A DNA stretch of 64,000 nt from Paraburkholderia fynbosensis (GTDB lineage Bacteria > Pseudomonadota > Gammaproteobacteria > Burkholderiales > Burkholderiaceae), in NCBI RefSeq assembly GCF_902859935.1, contig NZ_CADIKI010000003.1, forward strand, positions 1 to 64,000, in the 5' to 3' direction. The position numbers and the translations under genes are program-made. Shown piece by piece: positions 24,597-33,639 of the stretch. The notes beneath the pieces were generated by a model, which saw nothing but the letters and a program-made list of their open reading frames with translations, was not told the origin of the DNA and made no database searches. Numbering within the stretch: the stretch's first letter is position 1; the number at the start of each line of letters is the position of its first letter.

Positions 24597-25586
24597 TTAG
24601 CCCTTGAGCAGGCCTTGCAGACGGCGATTCGACACGGTCATGTTGCCGGCGAAACCCACCAGCTTGACCATCGCGTCCTGATTGACGGCAAACCGATCAT
24701 CACCGATCGGGGCGAAATTGCGGTCGGTGTGGGGCCGGAAGTAGATGTAGTCCGTGTTCAGGAACTGCATCGTGTTCTGCGGCGCACCGCCGCCGTAACC
24801 ACCGTCGAGCACCACGTCGGAACTCATGTACTTCAGCGAGTCGAAACCCGCTTCGCCCATTTCGTTCGAGGTGATGCGCTGGATGGCCTGGAGCGACTCC
24901 AGATACAGGCGGTAGTAGTTGTTGTCCGCGACGATCAGGTCGGGCTTGTCGGTACCGCGGATCAGTTGCAGATAGACGCGGTTCATGTACGACTGGATGT
25001 TCGCCGACGTCGCCGCTGCACCGCCGTCGGTGACGGACGAGAACGCGATGTTGCGCCAGAACGAACCGATGGTCGTCGACGCGTCGATACCGCCCACCAC
25101 GCCCGTCGTCGGCGTCGCCGAGACCAGCAGCGCGAGGCCGCCGATCTGCCGGCCACCGTCGGCCGTGCCGTCGGAATAGCAGTCGAGCGCGATGTTGTTG
25201 ACCAGCGTCTTTTCCGCGTTCTTGATGCGGCTTTCGAGCAGGTCGATGATCGCTTCCTCGCCGCTGTTCTGCAGCTGTTCGAGGCCCGAGATCGAGATCG
25301 CCACGGCAGCCTGTGCGTAGTTGAACTCCGCACCGGTGAACACATCGGACGGCGAGATGTTCAGCGCTTCATAACCGCTGTAGCGTTTGAACGTGCCGTT
25401 TTCGGCGTATTCGAGTTCCTGGACGATCGTCCGGCCGCCGCTGACGGTCTTGACGTTGCCGCGACGACGAAGGCGGTACAGAAGGGCGTTGTTTTTGGTC
25501 ACGTTGTCAGCCAGCTTGCCTGTGCGATTGCGCAGGGTCGTGGTGACGATTTCCGTCAACGTGCTTGACGGGTTTTGCAGGCTCAT
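24597..25586 (-). CDS. Major capsid protein
   Basis: The protein has 329 residues. It follows the scaffold gene and precedes the decoration gene, the standard place for the coat protein. Landmarks are TLTEIVTTTLRNRTGKLADN at the N-terminus, GGRTIVQELEYAENGTFKRY, LLESRIKNAEKTLVNNIA (the long spine helix), DLIVADNNYYRLYLESLQ and TDYIYFRPHTDRNFAP near the end. These are typical of a large family of phage coat proteins with the HK97 fold. It forms the shell of the head. Confidence 0.85.
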   Translation of the reverse strand: MSLQNPSSTLTEIVTTTLRNRTGKLADNVTKNNALLYRLRRRGNVKTVSGGRTIVQELEYAENGTFKRYSGYEALNISPSDVFTGAEFNYAQAAVAISISGLEQLQNSGEEAIIDLLESRIKNAEKTLVNNIALDCYSDGTADGGRQIGGLALLVSATPTTGVVGGIDASTTIGSFWRNIAFSSVTDGGAAATSANIQSYMNRVYLQLIRGTDKPDLIVADNNYYRLYLESLQAIQRITSNEMGEAGFDSLKYMSSDVVLDGGYGGGAPQNTMQFLNTDYIYFRPHTDRNFAPIGDDRFAVNQDAMVKLVGFAGNMTVSNRRLQGLLKG

Positions 25587-25607
25587 GATGTTAGCTCCAG
25601 ACGAGGG

Positions 25608-26657
25608 TTACGAAGCAGTCGCGGCGCGAAGATTCGCCCGCAGTTCATCTCGCAGAGAGAGATTCGGCGCAGCGGTGGTCGTCGAGACGGGAGCCCCGGG
25701 CGATCCGCTGATAGAACCTGCTGCCCTGCGCTTCGCATCAGCTTTGGCTTTCGCCTCGGCAGCTCGCTTCGCTTCCGCTTCCGCCGTCTGGCGGGACAGA
25801 ATTGTGGAACGAACGTCAGGAATGGCATGGCACGCCATGTCGTACGCCTCCTGCATGTCCCGAGCCTGTCCATTCACAAGCAATGAGCCCATCAAGGGCT
25901 TTACCTGCTCATAGAATTCGTTCTTGGGATCCGCAGCGAAGGAGTCGATCACGGACTGCGCCTGCTCCTGAACTTGCTGATGTTGCTGTTGCTGGCCGTG
26001 CTGCAGGAAACCCCGGACCTGTGCAAGCTCCTGACGGAGTGATTGCACTTCAGGGTCGACCTGCGGAGCGCCGGCAGAAACAGCGTTCAAATCCACTCCA
26101 AACTGCTGCGCGAGCTGGCGGAAAAGTCCCGCCTTCTGCGTCGGATCGCCCGAACGCAGCACATACGCAGTTTGCAGAAGACTCTGGACCGCGCCCACCG
26201 GATCGCCGCCTTCGGAGCGGATCATTGGCAGGTACGGGGAAACGACTTCATTGATCTTTTTGCCGAACGCAGCATCCTGGCCGAGTTGCGTGATGCCCTT
26301 GTGGGCTTCTTCCTCGCGGCGCGCGATTACGGCCTGAACTTCGGAGGGGATCTTGTCCCAATGCGCGCGGTCGGCGGCCGGCCATGATTGCGGCGCCTTG
26401 GACTTCGGCACTTCGGTCGTGGTCGCAGTGGTTGCGGCGGGATCGGTAGCCGACGTAGTGGCAGCGGGCTGGGCTGCGTCAGTGGTTGCCGCAGGATCAG
26501 CAGCGGCGGCTGTCGTAGCGGTGGTCGCATCGACGGCATCATCGTTGCCCTTCAGGTCAGCGAGATTCCGGACGATTTCCTCACGCAGTGATAGCTCTGC
26601 GGTCTGACTAGTATCGATCTGCTGCGTATCGCCCTGCCCTTCACCATTGACTTGCAT
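25608..26657 (-). CDS. Scaffolding protein
   Basis: The protein has 349 residues, acidic at the N-terminus and strongly helical. It contains a low-complexity Ala/Thr tract (about 45-85) and repeated glutamine-rich helices (FLQHGQQQQHQQVQEQAQSV), and ends in a basic stretch (AKADAKRRAAGS, LRDELRANLRAA). Such proteins line the procapsid and bind coat protein through a basic C-terminal helix. Placement just upstream of the coat gene in transcription order supports the role. Confidence 0.75.
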   Translation of the reverse strand: MQVNGEGQGDTQQIDTSQTAELSLREEIVRNLADLKGNDDAVDATTATTAAAADPAATTDAAQPAATTSATDPAATTATTTEVPKSKAPQSWPAADRAHWDKIPSEVQAVIARREEEAHKGITQLGQDAAFGKKINEVVSPYLPMIRSEGGDPVGAVQSLLQTAYVLRSGDPTQKAGLFRQLAQQFGVDLNAVSAGAPQVDPEVQSLRQELAQVRGFLQHGQQQQHQQVQEQAQSVIDSFAADPKNEFYEQVKPLMGSLLVNGQARDMQEAYDMACHAIPDVRSTILSRQTAEAEAKRAAEAKAKADAKRRAAGSISGSPGAPVSTTTAAPNLSLRDELRANLRAATAS

Positions 26658-26718
26658 TTTTAATCCCCGCTGATTTGCATGATGGGGATGCTAGGCAGCG
26701 GGAATTTTCGTCGCAATG

Positions 26719-26919
26719 TCAGTGCTGGGGCGCACCCGGCATCGGGCTTTGCATCATCGGATGGGCGGCCATCGGTTGCGGTATCGTCGGCGGATGAGCG
26801 ACCGGGCCGACGGATGCACCGGGGGGCGCCTGCATCATCTGCTGCATGCGCGCTTGTGCGGCTTGCGCCTCGGCCTGCTGAAGCAACGGCAGCAGGCGGG
26901 GAAGGAAGGCACCGATCAT
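26719..26919 (-). CDS. Small Pro/Met-rich phage protein
   Basis: The protein has 66 residues. It starts with an ATGA overlap on the zinc-ribbon gene. A helical first half (LLPLLQQAEAQAAQARMQQM) is followed by a disordered Pro/Met-rich tail. It is probably a minor head-operon protein; function unknown. Confidence 0.6.
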   Translation of the reverse strand: MIGAFLPRLLPLLQQAEAQAAQARMQQMMQAPPGASVGPVAHPPTIPQPMAAHPMMQSPMPGAPQH

Positions 26920-27278
26920 CGTTTGCTCCCGATCACTTCTCGGGTGGCCCGGGTCAGGTCACCGCGCAGATTGAAATCGCCGCGGACCTCGCCAGCCTTG
27001 CGGCCGACGCTCTCGTTTCCAACCTCGGTATAGCCGTTGCGCTTCAGGAAGTCGCGGTGCGCGCTGCGGCTGTTGATGACCGGCGCTTTACCGGTGGCAA
27101 CGTCGACAGCGACGGCCTGATAGGGGCCGATGTCGGGCGCCACCATAGGCGCCACCACCTTACGCGCCATGACAGTGCCGCAGCACGACGGAAGATCACG
27201 GTCACGCTCGGCGATTGTGCGGTAAATGTCACGCTCCTGGCCGCAGCCGGCCGAGCATTGCAGCGCATAGATGGGCAT
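26916..27278 (-). CDS. FmdB-like zinc-ribbon phage protein
   Basis: The protein has 120 residues. It begins MPIYALQCSAGCGQERDIYR and continues to LPSCCG, giving a Cys-x3-Cys ... Cys-Cys arrangement like the zinc ribbons of the FmdB family (which normally start MPIYEYxC). The C-terminal part (SAHRDFLKRNGYTEVGNES) is a helix-turn segment common to phage relatives. It is coupled to the portal gene by TGATG overlap. Possible roles are in head assembly or a DNA/RNA-binding accessory function; not established. Confidence 0.7.
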   Translation of the reverse strand: MPIYALQCSAGCGQERDIYRTIAERDRDLPSCCGTVMARKVVAPMVAPDIGPYQAVAVDVATGKAPVINSRSAHRDFLKRNGYTEVGNESVGRKAGEVRGDFNLRGDLTRATREVIGSKR

Positions 27279-29578
27279 CAGTTCACTCCTACGGTTGCGC
27301 TCGCCGCGGCGCTGGCCTGCGCTGCATCGAGCGTGGATTGGGCGCCGATTTCAGCAACTTCGATCTTCGCGGCGTTGTTGAGCTGCGCGATCATCAGAGA
27401 AAATGCCTGCTTCATGCGCTCTGTTTGTTGCTCCATTTCCATGCGCAGTCGATCGGCGACCATCTGACCGTGCTGCTCCATGGCATTGCGCTGAGCCTCA
27501 AGCCGCTGCTCCTGTGCATCCTGCTCAGCCTGCGCGCGCTGTTCCGTCTGTGCGACCCACGCGTCGAGCTGGGCCTTACGCTCGTCGTTCTGGGCCTGCT
27601 GCTGGAGTTTCGCCATTTCGATCTCGCCGCGCATCTGCTCGGCTTGCGCATCGCCCTGCTGCTTGCCGGCGGCGATCTGGAGGGCCGTATTGGCTTTGAT
27701 CTGATCGGAATTCGGTTGAGGCGGCTGTTGCGCAGCCTGTTTCGCCTGCGCCTGGAGTTTGTCGATCGTCTCCTGGAAGCATGCTTCGAGCGTCTTGCCG
27801 ATGGGGAACGCACGGACCGCAAACATGAGCATTTCGCCAAGCAGAGGCATCATGGCCGGCGGCGCACTGGATGCTGACTGTAGGAACTGGCCGACAGCTT
27901 CGAGGAACTGCGTGCGATCCGCTTTCTCCTGATTCTGGTCCATCTTCAGCGTCGAGTCGGTCTCAATGTCGAGACGGAAATGCCGCATGTTGGCATTGCG
28001 CAGGAGCGCGTCGACTTCTTCCCAGGTTGGCTCGATCGCAGGCTTCTTCATGTCGTCCGGCAATTCGCCGCCGAGCTTCTGGATCGCCGCCGCGATCTGC
28101 TTTTCCTGCGCGGTCATTAGCGGATATCCGGAGATCTCGGCGAGTGTCTTGATGTCGAACTGGTTGGCCAGCACCTCGGCCACCATCACGACGACGTCGC
28201 GCGCGAAGCGCTGCACCTCTGCCTGCATGTCTTCGAGGCGGATCGACGCGAAGTTGGCCTTGATCTGCTGCGCGCCATAGGTCTCGGCAGCATCTGTCGA
28301 GCCCCGGATGATGTCGGCCATGCTAGTGATTTCGTACAGGTCTTCCTTGACCTTGTCGCGCGCTTCGTACAGGTGGAGAAGCGTCTGCGCAAGATCCTGA
28401 ATCGGCAGCAACTCGAATGCGCCTTTAAGACCACCCTTCTCCGCGAATGCCGCCCATGCATCGACAGGAACGAGCCGGTTTTCATAGCCGCCGGCGAGCA
28501 ACTGCTGAAGGCCGGGCACGCTCGCATCATAGACACCCGTCGCGCGGATCGCGCGCGTGAGCAGCGAAATGCGGGCCGTCAGGTCGTCCAGCTCCTGCGC
28601 CTGATCCTGATACATCGCATAGTCCGGCACCGGGATGATGCTGTCATTCGCGAGGTTCGGGAAAATGGGCCGCGGGCATGGAAAGAAGTTTTGCAGCCCA
28701 AGCATGTCCGGGCGCTCGTCGAGCGTACGCGTGGCAAAACTCTTGGAAATCCAGATAACGCGCTTGGTTGCCTTGTCCCAGATCTCGTAAATCCGCGCCT
28801 TCTTCTGGTATTCAGTGACCTCCTGCCCCTTCAAATCTTCCGGCGAATAGTCGAGCGGAATCTGACGCCCGATTTCTTCGCCGAAGCGCGCGACGCATTC
28901 CTTGCGCGTGAGATAGCAGATGCGCCACACAGCCGGCACTTCCTGCCACGTGCGCGCGATCACATGCCCGAAGTCGCTCCAGTGCACATAGTCGATGTCG
29001 ACCTCTTCATATTCGACATTCTCGATCGGCTCGCCCGACGAGGCTGTTTGAGGCACGTTCGGCCCTTCATTCGCCTGCGCGTCGTCGTCGATCTGAAGCC
29101 CCTCATTCGCGATCTCGGTCCCCAGCGCGACTGTCTCGGCCTCGGCAAAGTGCGGGACATACCGAATCCAGACCACGCCGCGGCCCGGCAACAGGCGGTC
29201 AGTCACGCACTGGCGCGCTGTCAGGAAGAAATCTTCCTTGTCGAGTGTGAACGATGTCGCGCGCTCGAGCACTTCGCAGGCAATACGGCCGACCGGGTCA
29301 GCATCGAGGAATCGCCGCTGGAAGTCGGGCTTCGGATTGCGCGAATAGAGCGCCGGCAGCAGTGTCTGGATGTTCGACCAGAGGATGTTGTATTTGGCGA
29401 CCTGACCTTCGCTCTGGTTACGCTCGTCCTTGTAGCGCCGAAGGATTTTCTTCGACTTTGTCTCCCAAGTCGACGCCTTCTGCTCATACAACTCAATTTC
29501 CTTGACCCAGCGATCGACGACGTTCTCACCCGGCGATGCGACGTTTCCTGCGGCCTGACCATCCATGACGTTGCTCAT
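27278..29578 (-). CDS. Portal protein
   Basis: The protein has 766 residues, near the size of the P22-type portal. The N-terminus has IELYEQKASTWETKSKKILR and NILWSNIQTLLPALYSRNPK, the beginning of a widespread podovirus portal family. FFPCPRPIFPNLANDSIIP and ITSMADIIRGSTDAAETYGA lie in the core. The C-terminal 150 residues are a Gln/Ala/Glu-rich coiled coil (QQAQNDERKAQLDAWVAQTE) that would form the barrel reaching into the head. Twelve copies form the DNA channel at the packaging vertex. The order terminase, portal, scaffold, coat confirms the call. Confidence 0.88.
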   Translation of the reverse strand: MSNVMDGQAAGNVASPGENVVDRWVKEIELYEQKASTWETKSKKILRRYKDERNQSEGQVAKYNILWSNIQTLLPALYSRNPKPDFQRRFLDADPVGRIACEVLERATSFTLDKEDFFLTARQCVTDRLLPGRGVVWIRYVPHFAEAETVALGTEIANEGLQIDDDAQANEGPNVPQTASSGEPIENVEYEEVDIDYVHWSDFGHVIARTWQEVPAVWRICYLTRKECVARFGEEIGRQIPLDYSPEDLKGQEVTEYQKKARIYEIWDKATKRVIWISKSFATRTLDERPDMLGLQNFFPCPRPIFPNLANDSIIPVPDYAMYQDQAQELDDLTARISLLTRAIRATGVYDASVPGLQQLLAGGYENRLVPVDAWAAFAEKGGLKGAFELLPIQDLAQTLLHLYEARDKVKEDLYEITSMADIIRGSTDAAETYGAQQIKANFASIRLEDMQAEVQRFARDVVVMVAEVLANQFDIKTLAEISGYPLMTAQEKQIAAAIQKLGGELPDDMKKPAIEPTWEEVDALLRNANMRHFRLDIETDSTLKMDQNQEKADRTQFLEAVGQFLQSASSAPPAMMPLLGEMLMFAVRAFPIGKTLEACFQETIDKLQAQAKQAAQQPPQPNSDQIKANTALQIAAGKQQGDAQAEQMRGEIEMAKLQQQAQNDERKAQLDAWVAQTEQRAQAEQDAQEQRLEAQRNAMEQHGQMVADRLRMEMEQQTERMKQAFSLMIAQLNNAAKIEVAEIGAQSTLDAAQASAAASATVGVN

Positions 29579-29581
29579 CGT

Positions 29582-30121
29582 TTATCCCAGATATTCAAGA
29601 CGTGCGCGCACCGCATACTGCATCGGTGTCGCACCCGACGACGCATAATTGCTCGTCTGATACTGGATGGTCGTACCGGCCTTCACATACATCATCTGAG
29701 AGCCAAGTCCGAACGCCCCGGGCGCGTTTGCTGTATTCGTTGGCGTCATTGTGATGGCTGACAGCGCAACGCCGGAGTCGTTATCGGTCCAAGTCACTCC
29801 GACATTGGGCAGTGCAGATGACGTCGTTGCAGCTTGGGTTACGACGGCCTGCACTGATACCCGATACCAACCTGCCCCACCCGCCGGAACGGTGTAAAGC
29901 GTTGTCGGCGAGACATTCGCCGCCTGCGTAAGTTGAGCGGCCGAAGCTATCTGAACCGGAACACCCTCTCCCACGAGCGTCAGGCCGCCGTATGAGGTGA
30001 GCGCATTGGTGATTTTCGCGAGCGTCGGGTTCGGGTATGTGCCGCCAAGGTCACCGCCGGCCGCTCCAGACGGTGGAAGACTGCTTGGCCCTTGGCCTTG
30101 AGCTACGGCGCGCAGTGTCAT
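29582..30121 (-). CDS. Phage surface or fibre-like protein
   Basis: The protein has 179 residues from ATG 30121, which overlaps the previous stop (ATGA); the longer open frame upstream is a shadow of neighbouring genes. The N-terminus contains GDLGGTYPNPTLAKI, the short phage fibre motif (GDLxGTYPNPTV) found in tail-fibre and spike proteins. The remainder is a beta-rich jelly-roll-like domain (GAGWYRVSVQAVVTQAATTS, VKAGTTIQYQTSNYA). Its position between terminase and portal is not the usual place for fibres, so it may be a head fibre or decoration. Confidence 0.75.
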   Translation of the reverse strand: MTLRAVAQGQGPSSLPPSGAAGGDLGGTYPNPTLAKITNALTSYGGLTLVGEGVPVQIASAAQLTQAANVSPTTLYTVPAGGAGWYRVSVQAVVTQAATTSSALPNVGVTWTDNDSGVALSAITMTPTNTANAPGAFGLGSQMMYVKAGTTIQYQTSNYASSGATPMQYAVRARLEYLG

Positions 30122-30447
30122 TGTCCGTCTCCCACAACGATGCGAAGCGTTGACCCCGCAGCGGCGCCTATGACGCTCAGCTGCGTTACGCCATCGGGCA
30201 CCGTGAATGTCTCGATTGTGTTTGCGAGCATCGGCACCCCATTGGTCATCGAGAGCGACGCGGACACACCATACGACCATGCGATATTCGCCGACCCATC
30301 GACGACCATGCGCATGGTGCCCCCTTGCACCGGTACTGCGGGCAAATTGATCTGCTGCACGGAGGTCGTCACAGCGATCTGTGCCTGTGCGGCAGGCGTG
30401 GCGCCTTGTGCGCCACGCGGCTGGAACATTCCCAAAGGTTGAGTCAT
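30118..30447 (-). CDS. Small beta-rich phage protein
   Basis: The protein has 109 residues and overlaps the terminase stop by four bases and the next gene by four. Sequence such as VQQINLPAVPVQGGTMRMVV and IETFTVPDGVTQLSVIGA is strongly beta. It is probably a head-surface or connector protein made together with the fibre-like protein that follows; no family recognised. Confidence 0.65.
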   Translation of the reverse strand: MTQPLGMFQPRGAQGATPAAQAQIAVTTSVQQINLPAVPVQGGTMRMVVDGSANIAWSYGVSASLSMTNGVPMLANTIETFTVPDGVTQLSVIGAAAGSTLRIVVGDGQ

Positions 30448-31904
30448 ATACGCTCCCGAACGGGTGTTTGTGATGAGGTGGCCGGCCAGAACACTTCCTT
30501 GGCGGTGAGGTCATGCAGGAAGCGCGGCTTCTCGGCTGGCTTCTCGGATTCAGGGTTGCGCCATACCAGCGACAAATAGCGGAAGGCGTCAGAGGCGTGG
30601 CTCGTCCAGTCGTGCACCGGGTTGTCGGTGAAGATTTTCTTGTCCTCGTCCCACTCGCGGCGATAGTTCTTCAGCGACTCGATGCCGTGCGCGCAGCGCT
30701 TCTCGTCGAACCAGCAGTGCTTGAGGGTCGCGCGGGCAGACTGGATTCCATCCTGAAGGCTGAGACTCGGCGTGATGCGCGACTTGACGCCAAAGTCGCG
30801 AAGCTGCTCCAGACCGGAGCGTGGCGAGGCGAAAGTCTTCGGCTTCGCATCGTGCGGCAGCCAGTTCAGGCCATAGCGATACGCGATACGGTGAGAATGT
30901 TCGGGAATCGGTGCGCCGAGTGTCCATTTCACCGGCTTGCCGTTGACGCCGTATTCCGTGACCTCGATCTTCCGGCCGTGCAGCGCCTCAGCGTAGTGGA
31001 TCGGATCTTTGCCGGATGCCGCGTAATGGTCGATCAGGCGGATCTCGCCCCATGCGACCTGATAGAACCAGATCGAGGTGTCGTCAGTGCGTCCAATATC
31101 CCATGCGGTGAAGACGGGCAACGAGGGATCATGCGGCACATTGCCTATGCGCCCTTCACGCTCGGCGTCGGCCATTTCGCCGCCGTAATAGGCGCCCAAG
31201 ATCGCCGCGTCGAAGCTGCACATCAGCTCCTGCTCGAACATCGCGTTGCCCTGATCCTTGCCGTACATGCTGACGTATTCGGCGCGCTGTTCCTCAAGCT
31301 CAGCGAGCGAGAAGCGGCCGGTTTTCAGCACATTCGAGACCTCGGCGAACCATTTCGGGTTGCCCTTCGCCATCTGATACATGGAATGCGCGTGATTCTT
31401 GCCGCGCGGCGTCGTGATGAACATCGCCCAGCCGCCATTTTCGTCAAGGATCGGCTTCAGATACGCCCAGGCGGCCGGATTGCACAGTGCCCATTCGGAC
31501 ATGACGATCCCCGCCGGCGGTGAACCGACGAGGCTGTTGAAGTTGTCCGACCCGAGCACCTGCCACGTCGAACCGCATGTGAACTCGATGAACATGTCCT
31601 GCTCGCGCGTGCGCTTGCGCAGCTCGTGCGGGAATGCTTCGTCGATGCGGCGCTTGCCAGTGTGCGGGTTGATCGCATCCCAGATGGCCTTGCGTGCCTG
31701 TGACGCCTGCGGCAGCAGATGCCAGTAACTGGCGACACGGTCGTGCGCAGCGACGGCGGTCCAGTGCAGCGCGACCTCATCCTTGCCCCAGCGCCGATGC
31801 GCAATGTCGATCGCGCGCTTGCAGCCGCCGAGCATGCGGTTCCAGAGCCGTCCCTGGTAGATGCGCGGCGTCCAGTTGTGCGGGAGGTCGATAGTCGTGC
31901 TCAC
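30444..31904 (-). CDS. Terminase large subunit
   Basis: The protein has 486 residues. The ATPase half shows an adenine/Walker A region AIDIAHRRWGKDEVALHW (a variant P-loop with RRWGKDE), Walker B IVMSEWA, and the coupling motif FITTPRGKN. The nuclease half shows VFTAWDIGRTDDTSIWF with the first catalytic Asp, and DWTSHASDAFRYLSLV near the end with the later acidic residue. The enzyme cuts concatemeric DNA and pumps it into the procapsid through the portal. It is preceded by the small subunit. Confidence 0.93.
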   Translation of the reverse strand: MSTTIDLPHNWTPRIYQGRLWNRMLGGCKRAIDIAHRRWGKDEVALHWTAVAAHDRVASYWHLLPQASQARKAIWDAINPHTGKRRIDEAFPHELRKRTREQDMFIEFTCGSTWQVLGSDNFNSLVGSPPAGIVMSEWALCNPAAWAYLKPILDENGGWAMFITTPRGKNHAHSMYQMAKGNPKWFAEVSNVLKTGRFSLAELEEQRAEYVSMYGKDQGNAMFEQELMCSFDAAILGAYYGGEMADAEREGRIGNVPHDPSLPVFTAWDIGRTDDTSIWFYQVAWGEIRLIDHYAASGKDPIHYAEALHGRKIEVTEYGVNGKPVKWTLGAPIPEHSHRIAYRYGLNWLPHDAKPKTFASPRSGLEQLRDFGVKSRITPSLSLQDGIQSARATLKHCWFDEKRCAHGIESLKNYRREWDEDKKIFTDNPVHDWTSHASDAFRYLSLVWRNPESEKPAEKPRFLHDLTAKEVFWPATSSQTPVRERI

Positions 31905-31956
31905 CGACGTCTCCGCGAGGCGCCAAGCCGTTCATCTAAGTGGTCGCGGTCGTCGT

Positions 31957-32502
31957 TCATTCCGGCAACTCCTCGACGGGCTGCATGTTCAGGCGCACGC
32001 GCTCGACCTGGAGCGGCCCACCATTCGGGCCACTGTGCTCGAGCTTGTCGCGCAGCATGCCGAGATGCCGCATCGCGTTGGTCAACGCGGTGTTCTTGTC
32101 CGACACCTTGTATTTCTTAGTGAGGCTGCGCAGCGCGCGCTTTTCGCCTTCTCCCGCGAATTCCTCGGTCACATCAAGACCAGCCAGAGCGGCCGCCGTG
32201 TCGTCATCGAGCTCGTTAATCGGCACCGGGTTACCGTCCGCATCGAACAGCCGTCGAGGGTCGAAGAAGGCGATCCGCCCAAGCTCCAGAAGCACGCGAT
32301 CCTGCGTGATCTGGGTGCGCTTCTCGCGCTTTTTCATCGCCTCAGCAATAGCTTGCTGAATGTCAGGTTTGGAAAGGTTCTCGGATGCGATGGCACGCGC
32401 CGTCCCTTTGCTGTATCCGGCACGGATCGCAGCTTGGGTTGCGTTCAGGTCGACGAGATATTCTTCGACGAAACGCGCCTGCTTGGGCGTCAGATCAGGC
32501 AT
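31957..32502 (-). CDS. Terminase small subunit
   Basis: The protein has 181 residues from ATG 32502. The N-terminus LTPKQARFVEEYLVDLNATQ followed by AAIRAGYSKGTARAIASE is the DNA-binding helix-turn-helix of the terminase_2 family. A middle helical part (ITQDRVLLELGRIAFFDPR) forms the oligomerisation core. It recognises the packaging site and loads the large subunit, which is encoded 52 bp further on. Confidence 0.9.
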   Translation of the reverse strand: MPDLTPKQARFVEEYLVDLNATQAAIRAGYSKGTARAIASENLSKPDIQQAIAEAMKKREKRTQITQDRVLLELGRIAFFDPRRLFDADGNPVPINELDDDTAAALAGLDVTEEFAGEGEKRALRSLTKKYKVSDKNTALTNAMRHLGMLRDKLEHSGPNGGPLQVERVRLNMQPVEELPE

Positions 32503-32515
32503 CCGAGAATCCCGA

Positions 32516-32938
32516 TTACAGAAGCGAGACGAGCTTTTCGAGCTTGGCGACGAAATCACCTTCGGCGACGCTCATGCCGTTGCGGATGCTGTGCAGCATG
32601 CCGCTGGCGTGTTCCTTGATTTCGGAGAACAGCGACGGCTTTGTGGCAGACCCGGCATGATCGACCGCAGCGCGGTAGATCGCCTCCAGATGCGGCGCGA
32701 TGGTCGCCGGCAGCGCCGAAGCATCAACGACCGTGGCGGCCGAATTTGCGGCGTTGCTCGATTCGCCAAGGTCCGATTTCACAATCTCCGCCGAGGTGGA
32801 ACCGCTTGCGGGCATGCCGACCACAACCAGCGCATTGACGTTTCCCGCTTCACCTTCCGTCTGCACTGCGGTCGGCAGTTCGCTAACCGGGGTATCAGTC
32901 GTGGGCACGGTCGTATCTTCGGTCATCGGGTTTTCCAT
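32516..32938 (-). CDS. Phage protein of unknown function upstream of terminase
   Basis: The protein has 140 residues. ATG 32938 shares a base with the stop of the Rmf-like gene (TGATG) and has AGGAGC ahead. Residues 1-75 are acidic and disordered (Thr/Pro/Glu-rich); the C-terminal half is helical (PATIAPHLEAIYRAAVDHAG, SGMLHSIRNGMSVAEGDF). It ends 13 bp before the small terminase start. Function unknown. Confidence 0.65.
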   Translation of the reverse strand: MENPMTEDTTVPTTDTPVSELPTAVQTEGEAGNVNALVVVGMPASGSTSAEIVKSDLGESSNAANSAATVVDASALPATIAPHLEAIYRAAVDHAGSATKPSLFSEIKEHASGMLHSIRNGMSVAEGDFVAKLEKLVSLL

Positions 32939-33129
32939 CACATGCTCCTAGGGTTGGACAATTGCCGCGCGCCAAACGCAGCGTTCTGGAAACCTCGGAG
33001 CCAGGTCGCGAATTGCGCCGACGTGATCGGATAAGGGCACGTCTCGCGGTCCATGCCGCATTCGAACGCTTCAGCCCCTTCCTGCATCAACTGGTCAATT
33101 TCGTCGCGCGACAGCATGCCCGGCTTCAT
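32938..33129 (-). CDS. Small protein resembling ribosome modulation factor
   Basis: The protein has 63 residues from ATG 33129. The stretch EGAEAFECGMDRETCPYP followed by FATWLRGFQNA matches the Rmf pattern (a G/A-x-x-A-F helix, a C/N-P-Y turn and a W-x-x-G-W/F helix). Cellular Rmf pairs ribosomes into inactive 100S dimers in stationary phase. Rmf-like proteins are known in phages and prophages, where they may act on host translation, but this is not shown here. It is coupled to the following gene. Confidence 0.65.
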   Translation of the reverse strand: MKPGMLSRDEIDQLMQEGAEAFECGMDRETCPYPITSAQFATWLRGFQNAAFGARQLSNPRSM

Positions 33130-33163
33130 CTGGTGATGCCGACGATGATAGGCAGCGGGAAAA

Positions 33164-33490
33164 TCAGCGGCGCACCGCCATGCAGAGGCGAGGCAGGCGC
33201 ATGAGGTCGTAGCCGACAAGTTCGCCGGGCATCTGTGCCGGATGGAGACGCCGGTCGGCGATGAGAGAGGGCTTGATGATCCAGTACATGCGCCGGCTCT
33301 CCAGTTGCCGCGGCTCGCGCTTGCTCTGAGCAACGCCCTCCGCGATGAGCGTTTCGAGCACCGCAGCGATAGCAGCTGGCGACGCATCGAAGATGCACGC
33401 GAGCATTCGTACGGAATACGGTTTGCCCGAGACCATGAATGCTCTCAAGTCTTCGATCGAGAGCGTGAGTTGGTTTTTTCGTGGCCGCAT
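33164..33490 (-). CDS. Small winged-helix-like phage protein
   Basis: The protein has 108 residues. ATG 33490 follows GGGGAGAAG closely; the longer frame to 33574 lacks a ribosome binding site. LTLSIEDLRAFMVSGKPYSV, CIFDASPAAIAAVLETLIAE and REPRQLESRRMYWI form a likely helix-turn-helix plus wing, as in small DNA-binding regulators. It lies between the replication genes and the packaging genes and could be a middle or late gene regulator (inference). Confidence 0.65.
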   Translation of the reverse strand: MRPRKNQLTLSIEDLRAFMVSGKPYSVRMLACIFDASPAAIAAVLETLIAEGVAQSKREPRQLESRRMYWIIKPSLIADRRLHPAQMPGELVGYDLMRLPRLCMAVRR

Positions 33491-33639
33491 GAACTTCTCC
33501 CCGTTGGTTCTGATCGTGTGATCTGGCCTGACGACGCTGCTGGCACCCACGATTCGAATTCTTGGCGCGTGCATGTAGCGGTCGGTTTCACAGCTTCACA
33601 GTGAAATGCTTTCGATCCGGATGCTCTCTGAACGAAAAC

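Noticed and set aside
28373-29761. Rightward open frame of 462 codons opposite the portal gene
   Set aside because: Antisense to a gene with clear homology features and tight overlaps with its neighbours.
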